The notes below the pieces were generated by a model. That model saw nothing but the letters and a program-made list of their open reading frames with translations. It had not been told where the DNA came from and did not search any database. Both the position numbers and the translations under genes were made by a program. Shown piece by piece: positions 9,232 to 18,713 of a stretch of DNA of 64,000 bases; within the stretch, counting starts at the first letter, position 1; each line of letters starts with the position of its first letter. The DNA lies in contig NZ_CP118735.1 of NCBI RefSeq assembly GCF_032595075.1, positions 1,454,001 to 1,518,000 of the forward strand. The letters are read 5' to 3'. The DNA is from Streptococcus sp. 29887. Lineage in GTDB: Bacteria > Bacillota > Bacilli > Lactobacillales > Streptococcaceae.

Positions 9232-9945
9232 TTATTCTGCAATCAGAGTTTCCAAGCCGACCTTCATCATGTCTGTGAAGGTGTTTTGACGCTCTTCTGC
9301 TGTCGTATCTTCGTCTGGGTTGACCAAGCTATCCGAAATGGTCATAATAGCAAGTGTTTCGACACCGAATTTAGCACCCAGATAGTAAAGAGCTGCCGCT
9401 TCCATTTCAACCGCTTTGACACCAATTTGCCCAAGTTCCAAGTTACGACTGAAGAGTTTTGGTGAGTAGAAACTATCTGAAGATAGAACATTGCCTACAT
9501 GAGTAGTAATATCGAGTTCCTTAGCAATATGATAAGCCTTGTCCAAGAGATTGAAGCTAGCAATCTGTGGCAGGTCATATTCTGGCCAATCAATGTTCAT
9601 CATTTTAGAGTTGGTTGCTGCTGCCTGAGCCAAGACCAATTCCCGAACATGGACATCCTTGTTAAGCGAACCTGCTGTTCCCACACGGATAAGCTTCTTA
9701 ACGCCGTAGTCGTTGATAAGCTCATGGGCGTAGATAGAAATGGAAGGCATTCCCATACCCGTTCCCATGACAGATACGCGATGGCCTTTGTAAGTACCAG
9801 TATAGCCAAACATATTGCGGACTTCATTGAAGCAAACTGCATCTTCAAGAAAGTTTTCCGCGATAAATTTAGCACGAAGTGGATCACCAGGAAGCAAAAT
9901 CTTATCGGCAATTTCACCTGGTTTAGCAGAAATATGAATAGACAT
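9232..9945 (-). CDS. deoD: Purine-nucleoside phosphorylase, DeoD (hexameric) type
   Basis: 237 residues. [17 protein letters not shown] near the N-terminus and [20 protein letters not shown] are hallmarks of the DeoD/uridine phosphorylase fold; [22 protein letters not shown] carries the nucleoside-binding Glu. It cleaves 6-oxo and 6-amino purine nucleosides with phosphate. It is the last intact gene of the rpiA-deoB-arsC-punA-deoD set; the pentose-1-phosphate product is the substrate of DeoB upstream. Confidence 0.94.
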   Translation of the reverse strand: MSIHISAKPGEIADKILLPGDPLRAKFIAENFLEDAVCFNEVRNMFGYTGTYKGHRVSVMGTGMGMPSISIYAHELINDYGVKKLIRVGTAGSLNKDVHVRELVLAQAAATNSKMMNIDWPEYDLPQIASFNLLDKAYHIAKELDITTHVGNVLSSDSFYSPKLFSRNLELGQIGVKAVEMEAAALYYLGAKFGVETLAIMTISDSLVNPDEDTTAEERQNTFTDMMKVGLETLIAE

Positions 9946-9977
9946 ATATTGTACCTCTTTGTTCTATTTTCAAATGC

Positions 9978-10787
9978 TTATAACTCAGCCAAGATAGCTT
10001 TCACCAAGCCTTTGAAGTTGCCCTTGATTTGCTCGGTTACTTCTACGACTTCCTCGTGGTTGAGTTCTGATTGGAAACCAGCCGCAAAGTTGGTAATGGC
10101 AGAAATTCCCAAGACTTTCATACCTGAGTGGGCCGCCACGATAACTTCTGGCACTGTTGACATACCAACTGCGTGGGCACCCATGGTCTTGAAGGCCAAG
10201 ATTTCAGCAGGAGTTTCATAGGTAGGACCTGTCACACCGAGGTAGACACCATTGTCCAACTTGATGCCCAATTTTTCCGCAACCGCATGGGCTTTTTCAC
10301 GGTATTCTTTGGTGTAGGCATTTGACATATCTGGGAAACGTGGTCCGAACTCTTCCAAGTTTTCCCCAATCAATGGGTTTTGACCTGTCATGTTGATGTG
10401 GTCTGTAATGGCCATGAGGGTACCTGGACCGTAACCGATACCACCTGCGGCATTGGTGACAATCACGCCTTCACAACCAAGAGCTTTCATGACACGAACT
10501 GGGAAAGTCACAACTTCCATCGGATTTCCTTCGTAAAAGTGGAAACGACCTTGCAAAGCCAAAACCTTGCGACCAGCCAAATCACCGTAAACCAACTTAC
10601 CAGCGTGTCCAACAACTGTTGACTTGCCCCAGTTTGGAATATCCGCATAGTCGATAACAATAGCATTTTCAACTTCTTGGGCCAATTCACCCAAGCCAGA
10701 ACCCAAAATCAAACCGAATTCAGGTTTAATCATTCCTTTTTCTTCTAAGAAATTTTTTGTTTCATAAATTTTTGCAAGTAAACTCAT
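9978..10787 (-). CDS. punA: Purine-nucleoside phosphorylase, PNP-I (trimeric) type
   Basis: 269 residues. LILGSGLGELA is the phosphate loop, VVGHAGKLVYG and LQGRFHFYEGNPMEVVTFPVR follow, and VTNAAGGIGYGPGTLMAITDHINMTGQNPL is the conserved core. Trimeric enzymes prefer guanosine and inosine, so with DeoD the operon covers both classes of purine nucleoside. An AGGAG-type site precedes the ATG. The spacing of 32 nt to deoD and 11 nt to the arsC-like gene supports one transcript. Confidence 0.94.
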   Translation of the reverse strand: MSLLAKIYETKNFLEEKGMIKPEFGLILGSGLGELAQEVENAIVIDYADIPNWGKSTVVGHAGKLVYGDLAGRKVLALQGRFHFYEGNPMEVVTFPVRVMKALGCEGVIVTNAAGGIGYGPGTLMAITDHINMTGQNPLIGENLEEFGPRFPDMSNAYTKEYREKAHAVAEKLGIKLDNGVYLGVTGPTYETPAEILAFKTMGAHAVGMSTVPEVIVAAHSGMKVLGISAITNFAAGFQSELNHEEVVEVTEQIKGNFKGLVKAILAEL

Positions 10788-10798
10788 TTTTTCTCCTT

Positions 10799-11155
10799 TT
10801 ATAAATAAGTTGACCAGTCATATTCTGGCATGTTTTCTTTGATAATGTCAAGGGGACGGCAGAGAAAGGCTGTCTGTTCTCGCTCGATAATAGGACGGTT
10901 GAGCAAGGCAGGTTCTGCAACTAGACGTTGGAAAATGTCTGTTTCAGACAAACCTGCTCGTTCCTCCTCCGTCAACCGAATGACTGCTGAAGGTTGACTT
11001 CCCATTTTTTCCAAAAGAACTGTCAATTCCTCCGCTGTCAAGGGATTTTCTAAATAATTAATCCACTTAACATCAAAGCCCTGACTTGGCAGTAAGATTT
11101 GTAATTTCTTGCACTTGCTGCAGTTGGGATTGTAATAGACCGTCAGTTGTTCCAT
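10799..11155 (-). CDS. ArsC/Spx-family thioredoxin-fold protein
   Basis: 118 residues. The C12-S-K-C15 motif sits at the start of a thioredoxin-like fold, with the ArsC-family features NCSKCKKL and PIIERE. Members are arsenate reductases or Spx-type regulators. Spx proteins keep CxxC and bind RNA polymerase, but the basic residues typical of Spx are not obvious and the NRPIIE signature is closer to the ArsC/YffB group. Its start overlaps the deoB stop by one base (TAATG), so translation is coupled. A reductase role in nucleoside metabolism would be unexpected; function uncertain. Confidence 0.8.
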   Translation of the reverse strand: MEQLTVYYNPNCSKCKKLQILLPSQGFDVKWINYLENPLTAEELTVLLEKMGSQPSAVIRLTEEERAGLSETDIFQRLVAEPALLNRPIIEREQTAFLCRPLDIIKENMPEYDWSTYL

Positions 11156-12366
11156 TAAACCAATCCGTCCAAGAAACTATCACCAATCATGGCTTTTTCG
11201 ACACCGAAGTTTTCTGCGATAGTAGCTGAAATATCCGCAAAATGTCCAACTGGCAAAACTCCACTTCCCTTGAATGACTTACTGTAAGCCAAGAGTGGCA
11301 CATACTCACGGGTATGGTCCGTACCTGCATAGGCTGGGTCATTTCCATGGTCTGCTGTAATCAAGAGCAAATCATCCTCACGCATATTTTCGATAATTTC
11401 TGGGATACGGGCATCGAATTCCTGCAAGCAATCACGGTAGCCTTCTATATCACGGCGGTGACCATAAACGGCATCAAAGTCCACCAAGTTGGTGAAGGAG
11501 AAACCTTTCTCAAAGTCAGCCAACTGCAAGGTTTCAATCAAGACATCGACACCGTGCATATTTGACTTGGTGTGGCCCATGTCATTTGTGATACCTGATG
11601 CGTTGAAAATGTCGCTGATTTTGCCGACAGAATAAGTTGGCACGCCTGCATCTGCTAGCTTGTTGAGAACAGTTGCTTCAAATGGTGACACGGCATAGTC
11701 ATGACGGTTGGCAGTCCGAGAGAAATTGCCTGGCTCACCGACGTATGGACGGGCGATGATACGACCGAGAAGAGCTGGGCGTTCAAGGGTGATGGAACGA
11801 GCGTACTCGCAGATACGGTACAATTCATCAAGCGGAATAATATCTTCATGGGCTGCAATCTGAAGGACAGGGTCTGCGGAAGTATAGACGATTAACTCCC
11901 CAGTTTCCATTTGGCGAGGACCAAAGTCATCAATGACAGCTGTACCTGAATAGGGCTTGTTCGCCTCGCGGATGATTTTACGGCCTGAGAATTCTTCGAT
12001 TTTTGTCAAAATTTCCTCAGGGAAACCGTCCCAGAAAGTATCGAATGGCTCAGTAATGTTAAGGCCCATGATTTCCCAGTGTCCAGTCATAGTATCTTTT
12101 CCAAGCGATACTTCTTCTAACTTAGTCACATAGCCAGTGGGACTTTCCTCAGCAGGAACCGTGGCAAGGGCTGTGTCACGAGGGATATTTCCAAGACCGA
12201 TTTTAGCCATATTAGGCACTGCTAACCCTGCCTTCTCAGAGATATGACCTAGTGTATCAGACTCCGTGTCGTTGACACCAGCATTGAAAAACTTGTCTGC
12301 ATCTGGTGCCGCACCGATTCCAACAGAATCCATAACCACCAGATGAATACGTTTAAATTTAGACAT
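11155..12366 (-). CDS. deoB: Phosphopentomutase
   Basis: 403 residues from [23 protein letters not shown]. An upstream in-frame extension to 12447 lacks a ribosome site and overlaps the promoter, whereas GGAG lies 5 nt before the ATG at 12366. [17 protein letters not shown] with the phospho-acceptor Thr, and [12 protein letters not shown] are the alkaline-phosphatase-superfamily metal and nucleophile motifs. It converts ribose-1-phosphate or deoxyribose-1-phosphate to the 5-phosphates, linking the phosphorylases to RpiA and the pentose phosphate pathway. Confidence 0.95.
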   Translation of the reverse strand: MSKFKRIHLVVMDSVGIGAAPDADKFFNAGVNDTESDTLGHISEKAGLAVPNMAKIGLGNIPRDTALATVPAEESPTGYVTKLEEVSLGKDTMTGHWEIMGLNITEPFDTFWDGFPEEILTKIEEFSGRKIIREANKPYSGTAVIDDFGPRQMETGELIVYTSADPVLQIAAHEDIIPLDELYRICEYARSITLERPALLGRIIARPYVGEPGNFSRTANRHDYAVSPFEATVLNKLADAGVPTYSVGKISDIFNASGITNDMGHTKSNMHGVDVLIETLQLADFEKGFSFTNLVDFDAVYGHRRDIEGYRDCLQEFDARIPEIIENMREDDLLLITADHGNDPAYAGTDHTREYVPLLAYSKSFKGSGVLPVGHFADISATIAENFGVEKAMIGDSFLDGLV

Positions 12367-12445
12367 AAGAACTCCTTTTTCTAAGAACTTGTATTGATAA
12401 GCGAGGTGCTGAATAGTGAATACAGGTTCCATTGTTCGTCTTTTC

Positions 12446-12451
12446 ATTATA
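12446..12451 (-). promoter_or_regulatory. Extended -10 of a promoter in front of deoB
   Basis: Minus-strand TGG-TATAAT 80 nt upstream of the deoB ATG. No good -35 box is seen; the region upstream is the rpiA terminator stem. Confidence 0.55.
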
Positions 12452-12455
12452 CCAC

Positions 12456-12496
12456 AAAAACGCCTCTCATAGTTACTTTAATGAGAAGCGTTTTCA
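12456..12496 (-). terminator. Intrinsic terminator of rpiA
   Basis: CGCTTCTCAT / ATGAGAGGCG stem with one mismatch, then a T run on the minus strand, starting 3 nt past the rpiA stop. It abuts the deoB promoter, so rpiA and deoB can be transcribed separately. Confidence 0.75.
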
Positions 12497-12498
12497 CT

Positions 12499-13173
12499 TT
12501 ATTTCTTTTCAAGAATTTTTGGTCCCTGCGGTGTGCCGACAATGACCTTAGAAATCAATCCTATAAAGAGCCCATGCTCTACGACACCAACTGTTCTATC
12601 CAATTCATCAGCCAAGGCGTAGCTGTCTTCAATCCGTTGCAAATCAAGGTCAATGATGAAATTTTTCATATCGGTCACATGTTTCTGACCATCCTTCATC
12701 CGAAAACTTGGACGATAACCCTTTTTCTCGAAGAGGCGGAAAAGATTTTCAGAACCATATTGCACCACTTCCACTGGTAACTTGAAGGCGCCAAGGGTAT
12801 CGACCACCTTAGATTCATCCACAATCCAGATGCTATCCTTACTGTTGACCGCAACCACCTTCTCCATGAGCAGGGCGGCACCTCCACCCTTGATACCATT
12901 GAAGGCTCCGTCAACTTCATCAGCTCCGTCAACTGTCAAGTCTACATAGTCAACTTCATCTATATTCTTTAAAGGAATTCCTAAAGAGGCTGCGTGGTCT
13001 GCAGTGGCATGAGAGGTCGTCACACCTGTAATCTGCAAACCTTCTTCCTGCACCCGACGTCCGATTTCTTGTACAAAATAGTAGGCTGTCGAACCTGTCC
13101 CCAAGCCGACGATCATGCCATCTCTTACAAACTCCGCCGCCTTAATCCCAACTTGTTCCTTTAAATTTGTCAT
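12499..13173 (-). CDS. rpiA: Ribose-5-phosphate isomerase A
   Basis: 224 residues. [12 protein letters not shown] near the N-terminus, the catalytic-acid segment [27 protein letters not shown], and [10 protein letters not shown] are diagnostic of RpiA. It interconverts ribose-5-phosphate and ribulose-5-phosphate in the cytosol. It heads the nucleoside salvage cluster, which lets pentoses released from nucleosides enter the pentose phosphate pathway. Confidence 0.95.
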   Translation of the reverse strand: MTNLKEQVGIKAAEFVRDGMIVGLGTGSTAYYFVQEIGRRVQEEGLQITGVTTSHATADHAASLGIPLKNIDEVDYVDLTVDGADEVDGAFNGIKGGGAALLMEKVVAVNSKDSIWIVDESKVVDTLGAFKLPVEVVQYGSENLFRLFEKKGYRPSFRMKDGQKHVTDMKNFIIDLDLQRIEDSYALADELDRTVGVVEHGLFIGLISKVIVGTPQGPKILEKK

Positions 13174-13189
13174 GAATTGCTCCTTTCAG

Positions 13190-13212
13190 CTAAACCGTTT
13201 ACATTCATTATA
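13190..13212 (-). promoter_or_regulatory. rpiA -10 box followed by a cre-like site
   Basis: Minus-strand TATAAT (13207-13212) followed at once by ATGTAAACGGTTTAG (13190-13204), which matches the CcpA consensus except at its last two bases. A site here would block transcription by CcpA. Confidence 0.6.
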
Positions 13213-13272
13213 GCATGGATAGAAAATTCTGCCTACTGATTTCTACAAGAAGGCTAATAAAACCTACCCCAT

Positions 13273-16200
13273 CTATAATTTTTCCACATCTTTCAGCTTG
13301 ACAGAAACAATCTTGGACACACCAGATTCCTGCATGGTCACCCCATACATAGCATCCGCCGCCGCCATGGTCCCTTTTCGGTGAGTCACGACGATAAACT
13401 GGCTGTCCTTATCAAAGCGGTTAAGATAATCCCCAAACCGCTTGACATTAGCCTCATCCAAGGCTGCCTCCACCTCGTCCAAGATGACAAAAGGAATAGT
13501 CTTGACGCGGATAATGGAAAATAGCAGAGCGAGGGCCGAGAGAGCTTTTTCGCCACCTGACATCAGGTTGAGCGATTGGATTTTCTTACCCGGAGGCTGA
13601 ACTGAAATCTCCACGCCCGCAGTCAAAATATCCTGCTCGGTCAATATCAAGTCCGCAGAACCACCGCCAAACATCTGTCTGAAAGTCTGCTTAAAGCTTT
13701 CGCGAATGGCTTCAAAAGTGACCTTAAAGCGTTCCTTGACTTCATCATCCATTTCATGAATGGTATTCAAGAGCAAATCACGCGCCGACAATATATCCGT
13801 TCGTTGTTCATTGAGGAAGGTCAGACGGTTATTGACCTCATCATACTGCTCAATGGCGTCCAGGTTGACTGGTCCCAAGGCACGAATAGAACGCTCCAAG
13901 TCTTTCAGACTTTGTTCAGCCAGAGGCAAATTCTCTACTTCGTTTGCCTGGTCCTGAGCCGCTTCAAAGCTCAATTTGAAATGCTCTGTCAAATGACCAA
14001 GTAAGGTCCGTAGCCGATCTCCAGCCTGCTCACAATCAGCTTCTAACTTGGCCTGTTTGCGAATAAGGTCATCATTTTTCAAACGCGCCTGGTCCAAACG
14101 ACCTTCCAAGTCTTCAAACTGACCGTCAATGTCTTCCAACTCAAATTTCAAGCGAATTTGAATCTGATTGGTTTGGCTTTGTTTATCAGTCGCTGCCTGT
14201 AATTGCTCCTCCAAAACCTCAATACTGGTATCTTCTAAAGCCTCAACCTTCTGGTTAATCAGGTCTTCCAGGATAGAGATTTCCTTTTCAGTAGTCCCTT
14301 TTTCTTCCTGTAAACGACCAAGGTCTGTCTGTTCAAAGCGCAGCTGACTAGAAACTTCTGCCTGCTCCAAGGTCAATTGACCTTTCTGAGCCTGCAAGTT
14401 TTGCAAACTTTCTTGGATGCTATCGCGATTATTCCTTACCTGATTGATTTGATTGTCTAAGGCTTGTTTTTTCTCTGTCAAGGTTTGAAGACTGATTTCT
14501 TCCTTGCTTGCTTCTTCTTCTAGCTCCGCTAAAATGCTTGGGCTGACCTGACTCATTTGTAAGTCATACTGCGCGGTCACCTGAGCTAGACGATTTTCTG
14601 CCTGTTCTTGATGAATCCTTGCGCTCTGCTGGCTCAGTCTAGCCTCTTCCCCCTCAGTCTTGATGGTTTCCAGACTTTCTCTGACCTGGTCTAGACTTGT
14701 CTTCTTAGTCGCCACCAAGTTTTCTTGCTCTTTCAACTGGCTAGACAGCTCTGCTATTTCTCCTAAAAGAGCATCGAGTTCAGGCTTAATGAAGGTGGTG
14801 CTGTTATTTCGATTGCTACCACCAGCAAAGGCGCCGCCAGGACGGATTTCTGCACCGTCCATGGTCACCATACGGACTTGAAACTTGGTCGCACGCGCCG
14901 CCTGATTGGCATGGTCAATGCTATCAAAAATCGCAATAGTTCCCAGCAAATTTTGGAAAATAGCATCTAGATTTGGTTGATAGGTCACGAGGTCACTGGC
15001 CAGCCCCAAGAAACCATCTGAGGTTTGAAGTAGGGCAAGTTGCTGACTGGACAATTGCCGAGGCTTGATAGTGGTCAAAGGTAAGAAGGTAGCCCGTCCT
15101 TGACGTTTTTCCTTCAAGAAAGCAATCGCTCGCTTGGCTGTCGCCTCGTCTTCGACGATAACGTTTTGGCTAGCTCCTCCAAGAGCAATTTCCAGAGCCG
15201 TCTGGTAACGAGTATCGAAAGTCAATTGCTCACTGACTGCCCCGATGATGCCACCCAGACTAGACGAAGCCTGCAAAACAGCCTTAACCCCTGCGTAGAA
15301 ATTGGAGTGATTTTTTAAGATAGCTTCCAAACTTGACTGGCGAGCCTGCTTGCCCTTCAATTGATCAATTAGATCAAACAAGCGATTTTGTTCAGCTTGA
15401 TAGGCAGCCTGAGCCTGTTCAAGCTCTTCTTTCTTGGTCTGATAGGATGTGAGCAACCCCCGCAAGACTTGGTCAGCCTCTTCTGAGGCTAGCTGGCTCT
15501 TAGCCAATTCTTCTTGAGCTGCCTGTTTTTCTGTCTGTAAACGTGCTAGGTCAGCAGATTTACTTTCTGATAAGCTGATTTGATTGGCAATATCCTGCTG
15601 AATCTTGGTCAAGCGGTTTGATGCTTCAGCCTCTTCCTGCATGAGGGCGACATACTGCTCACGCAGGTGATCCAATACCTGATCCGGATCTTCAGAGAAG
15701 TAGGAGATCTCCTTGTCAACCGAAGCAATTTCCTTTTTCAATTTGGACAAGGAAGCTCCCAACCTTTCCTGACTTTCCAGCTTGAGAACAATTTCCTCTT
15801 CCAGTTGTCCTCGCTTCGCAACCAGGGTTTCTAAACGCGACTGAGCTTCTTGTCGACTGGATTCATTCTGACTGCTTTCTAACTTATGAAGGTCAATTTT
15901 TCGTTCCAGGTCACTGATCAACTTGGTCAAATCCAACAAAACAGCTTGTTCACGCTCCATTTGCTCGGATAAGCGATGGCGTTTTTCTTTTAAGGACTGG
16001 TTTTCTTGCTCAAGCTCAGAACGTTGTTGGTAGTAGTTTGCTAATTCTGACTTAACTGCTTCAAGTTCGCTTTCCTTGGCAGTCAAAGCCTCTTTACCCT
16101 TTGTCAACTGAGCAACCAAAACGTCCAGATACAGCTCCTTACGCTGTCCATCTAGTTCCAAGAATTGTTTAGCCGTTAGCGCCTGTTTCTCCAAGGGTTT

Positions 16201-16806
16201 AACCTGATTGTCCAATTCATAGATAATATCTTCTAAACGGTCCAAATTTCCTTGAGCCTGTGCTAGCTTGCTCTCCGTTTCTTTCTTACGGGTCTTGTAT
16301 TTTAAGACCCCTGCTGCCTCTTCGAATATGGCTCTACGTTCTTCTGGCTTGGAATTAAAAATAGCCTCAACCCGTCCTTGCGAGATGATAGAAAAGGAAT
16401 CACGCCCCAAACCAGTATCCATGAAAAGATCATGAATATCCCGCAGACGAACCTTCTGACCATCTATCAAGTATTCGCTATCGCCAGACCGATAAATATG
16501 GCGTTCTACCTTGATTTCTTTATTCTTATTAGCAATAAAACCTGTGCTATTATCCAAGGTTACGACAACAGAAGCATAATTAAGAGGCTTACGGCTTTCA
16601 GTCCCCGCAAAGATAACATCCGGCATCTTACCTCCACGCAGGCTCTTGGCAGAAGATTCCCCCAAGGCCCAACGCAGACTTTCTGTAATATTGGACTTGC
16701 CCGAACCATTCGGTCCTACAACGGCTGTCACTCCACGGTCAAAGACTACCTTAGTCTTATCTGCGAAGGACTTGAAGCCCTGCATTTCAATCGATTTAAG
16801 ATACAT
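13273..16806 (-). CDS. smc: Chromosome segregation protein SMC
   Basis: 1,177 residues, normal for streptococcal SMC. Walker A GPNGSGKS is at residues 31-38. Two long coiled-coil arms rich in Q, E and L flank a hinge near residues 500-680 (GGIIGAVSEQLTFD, VRMVTMDGAEIRPGGAFAGGS). The C-terminal head has the ABC signature LNLMSGGEKALSALALL and Walker B FVILDEVEAALDEAN. SMC works with ScpA and ScpB to compact and segregate the nucleoid. It begins 2 nt after the rnc stop, and rnc-smc is a conserved streptococcal pair. Confidence 0.97.
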   Translation of the reverse strand: MYLKSIEMQGFKSFADKTKVVFDRGVTAVVGPNGSGKSNITESLRWALGESSAKSLRGGKMPDVIFAGTESRKPLNYASVVVTLDNSTGFIANKNKEIKVERHIYRSGDSEYLIDGQKVRLRDIHDLFMDTGLGRDSFSIISQGRVEAIFNSKPEERRAIFEEAAGVLKYKTRKKETESKLAQAQGNLDRLEDIIYELDNQVKPLEKQALTAKQFLELDGQRKELYLDVLVAQLTKGKEALTAKESELEAVKSELANYYQQRSELEQENQSLKEKRHRLSEQMEREQAVLLDLTKLISDLERKIDLHKLESSQNESSRQEAQSRLETLVAKRGQLEEEIVLKLESQERLGASLSKLKKEIASVDKEISYFSEDPDQVLDHLREQYVALMQEEAEASNRLTKIQQDIANQISLSESKSADLARLQTEKQAAQEELAKSQLASEEADQVLRGLLTSYQTKKEELEQAQAAYQAEQNRLFDLIDQLKGKQARQSSLEAILKNHSNFYAGVKAVLQASSSLGGIIGAVSEQLTFDTRYQTALEIALGGASQNVIVEDEATAKRAIAFLKEKRQGRATFLPLTTIKPRQLSSQQLALLQTSDGFLGLASDLVTYQPNLDAIFQNLLGTIAIFDSIDHANQAARATKFQVRMVTMDGAEIRPGGAFAGGSNRNNSTTFIKPELDALLGEIAELSSQLKEQENLVATKKTSLDQVRESLETIKTEGEEARLSQQSARIHQEQAENRLAQVTAQYDLQMSQVSPSILAELEEEASKEEISLQTLTEKKQALDNQINQVRNNRDSIQESLQNLQAQKGQLTLEQAEVSSQLRFEQTDLGRLQEEKGTTEKEISILEDLINQKVEALEDTSIEVLEEQLQAATDKQSQTNQIQIRLKFELEDIDGQFEDLEGRLDQARLKNDDLIRKQAKLEADCEQAGDRLRTLLGHLTEHFKLSFEAAQDQANEVENLPLAEQSLKDLERSIRALGPVNLDAIEQYDEVNNRLTFLNEQRTDILSARDLLLNTIHEMDDEVKERFKVTFEAIRESFKQTFRQMFGGGSADLILTEQDILTAGVEISVQPPGKKIQSLNLMSGGEKALSALALLFSIIRVKTIPFVILDEVEAALDEANVKRFGDYLNRFDKDSQFIVVTHRKGTMAAADAMYGVTMQESGVSKIVSVKLKDVEKL

Positions 16807-16808
16807 AC

Positions 16809-17495
16809 CTATCCTCTAGCCTCCACAGCATTTTTTGCGGCGGCTTGTTCAGCTAACTTTTTTGAACGACCACGACCACGACCAATCACACGCTGGTCGG
16901 CAGATACCTCAACTTCAAAGGTCTTATCGTGGGCAGGACCTGATTCAGCCACCACCTGATAAGAAATTGCAATCTCACCATTTACCTGCAGGATTTCCTG
17001 TAAGGCAGTCTTGTAGTCAGTTACTCGCTCAAAATTCCCCTCTTCCAGACGAGGAATCATGACCTTATGGATAAAGTCCTCCACGGTCTTTTCTCCCTTG
17101 TCCAATAGCAGAGCTCCTAAGAAAGCCTCGAAAGCATCTCCCAAAATGGTATCACGATTGCGCCCCCCAGACTTCTCTTCTCCTCTACCAAGACGAAGGA
17201 AGCTATCAAAACCACAGGCACGCGAAAAACCAGCCAAGGACTCCTCACGAACAAAGGTCGAACGCAACTTGGACATCTCCCCTTCCGGTCTATCCGGATA
17301 TTTTTTATAGAGGTACTTGGAAATCATCAACTGGAGAACAGCGTCTCCTAAAAATTCCAAGCGTTCATTATGTGAAATTTTTAGAAGGCGATGCTCATTG
17401 GCATAAGAAGTATGGGTAAAAGCTGTTTCCAACAAATTCAAATCCGAAAAATCAATCCCAAAATCCGCCAAAAGTTTTTTATGTAAATCTTTCAT
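16809..17495 (-). CDS. rnc: Ribonuclease III
   Basis: 228 residues from [13 protein letters not shown]; an ATG one codon earlier (17498) is also possible, but AGGAG is 7 nt from the second. The signature [22 protein letters not shown] contains the catalytic acidic residues, and [18 protein letters not shown] supplies the second set. The C-terminal dsRNA-binding domain ends with [23 protein letters not shown]. It processes rRNA precursors and cleaves structured mRNAs in the cytosol. Confidence 0.96.
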   Translation of the reverse strand: MKDLHKKLLADFGIDFSDLNLLETAFTHTSYANEHRLLKISHNERLEFLGDAVLQLMISKYLYKKYPDRPEGEMSKLRSTFVREESLAGFSRACGFDSFLRLGRGEEKSGGRNRDTILGDAFEAFLGALLLDKGEKTVEDFIHKVMIPRLEEGNFERVTDYKTALQEILQVNGEIAISYQVVAESGPAHDKTFEVEVSADQRVIGRGRGRSKKLAEQAAAKNAVEARG

Positions 17496-17560
17496 CATCT
17501 AACTCCTTTCTAAAGAGTAATCCTTACAAAATAGAAGTTTCCAATTCACTTCATCCTAAT

Positions 17561-17566
17561 ATTATA
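17561..17566 (-). promoter_or_regulatory. Extended -10 box of the rnc-smc operon
   Basis: Minus-strand TGG-TATAAT about 65 nt upstream of the rnc start. Confidence 0.55.
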
Positions 17567-17638
17567 CCACATTTCCCACAGGACTTCCCTCTGGAACTGA
17601 ACATTCAACAAATAGCCCTCTTCATCTTTTTGCAAACA

Positions 17639-17667
17639 TTTACATATCCATCCTTTTTCGATAAAAT
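17639..17667 (+). promoter_or_regulatory. Promoter of the acyltransferase gene
   Basis: TTTACA, 17-nt spacer, TAAAAT, 23 nt before the ATG at 17691; GGGAG serves as the ribosome site. Confidence 0.6.
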
Positions 17668-17690
17668 GGAAGAAAAAGAAGGGAGTTAAC

Positions 17691-18689
17691 ATGCCAAACA
17701 AACCAAAACCACTCAACACCTCTCTCCTCTCCCTCCTTCAATTCATGGGAGCTGTTTTAGTCATTGCCCTCCATTGTCGCAGACTATTTGAAGCAGACCA
17801 GCTCCACTTCATCCAAAAATCAATCTTTAGCCGCATGGTCGTTCCCTACTTCATGGTCACCGCCAGCTTCTTCCTCCGACGCAACTACCCTAGCCTCTCC
17901 AAACAATACCTGATCCGCTACAGCAAGCAGTACCTGACCTGGTCCGTCCTCTACCTACCCTTCTACCTCTTCTACCTAAACCTCCAAGAAATCCCCCTAC
18001 TCTACTACCCCCTCGCCCTCCTAGTCGGCCTGACCTACACCGGCACCAGCTACCAACTCTGGTACATGCCCGCTTTCCTGCTAGGTCTTGTCCTCGTCCA
18101 TCTTTCCTTGGAGAAATGGGGCTGGCGCATCACAGCTTGTCTAGCCTGTCTTCTCTATCTCCTAGGCTCAGTTGAAACCTACTCCTCCTACCTGGCAGAA
18201 TCGGCTTTACTAACCGCATTTGACAGCTACAAAACCTTCTTTTTCACCAGCCGCAACGGCCTCTTCTACGCACCTATTTTTGTCCTGACAGGCTTTTATC
18301 TAGCCGACAAACTCAATCAACCTATTTTCCAACACCGACAAAAAACCAAACTACTTGTCTGCATAGCTCTTTTAACTTTTGAGGCTACAATCATCTATCT
18401 CAATCAGGGCTACGACAAGAACTTTCTATTTAGCCTAATTCCATTCACAGCCTATCTAGTCGCTTGGACCCTAACCACCGACCTCTTCCGCCAGAAAAAA
18501 TTCCAATTTCTAAAGGAATATGCCAGTTACTATTATTTTATCCATGTTATCCCAGTCGAAGTCAGCTTTTTCTTCCTAGAAAATCATTCCCTGACTATAA
18601 TACAACAAGGTTGGCTAGTCTTCTTTATCACCATCATCACTTGCCAACTGCTCAGCTGGTTAATCATTAAGCACAAAAGAACCTTGTAA
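17691..18689 (+). CDS. Membrane acyltransferase, acyltransferase-3 family
   Basis: 332 residues with about ten hydrophobic helices. The first helix ends in VIALHCRRLFEA, the His of helix 1 typical of acyltransferase-3 proteins, and SYQLWYMPAFLLGLVLVHL matches the conserved YWYLxA-like segment. Members O-acylate sugars, peptidoglycan or polysaccharide at the membrane; a role in envelope modification is inference. The sense strand is unusually pyrimidine- and C-rich (many CTC, CTA and TAC codons). A terminator overlaps its stop. Confidence 0.82.
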   Translation: MPNKPKPLNTSLLSLLQFMGAVLVIALHCRRLFEADQLHFIQKSIFSRMVVPYFMVTASFFLRRNYPSLSKQYLIRYSKQYLTWSVLYLPFYLFYLNLQEIPLLYYPLALLVGLTYTGTSYQLWYMPAFLLGLVLVHLSLEKWGWRITACLACLLYLLGSVETYSSYLAESALLTAFDSYKTFFFTSRNGLFYAPIFVLTGFYLADKLNQPIFQHRQKTKLLVCIALLTFEATIIYLNQGYDKNFLFSLIPFTAYLVAWTLTTDLFRQKKFQFLKEYASYYYFIHVIPVEVSFFFLENHSLTIIQQGWLVFFITIITCQLLSWLIIKHKRTL

Positions 18690-18713
18690 GATCTCACTTA
18701 CAAGGCTTTTTTT
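18682..18713 (+). terminator. Terminator of the acyltransferase gene
   Basis: Perfect 9-bp stem CCTTGTAAG / CTTACAAGG with a 6-nt loop, followed by eight Ts. It touches the stop codon of the convergent regulator gene. Confidence 0.88.
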
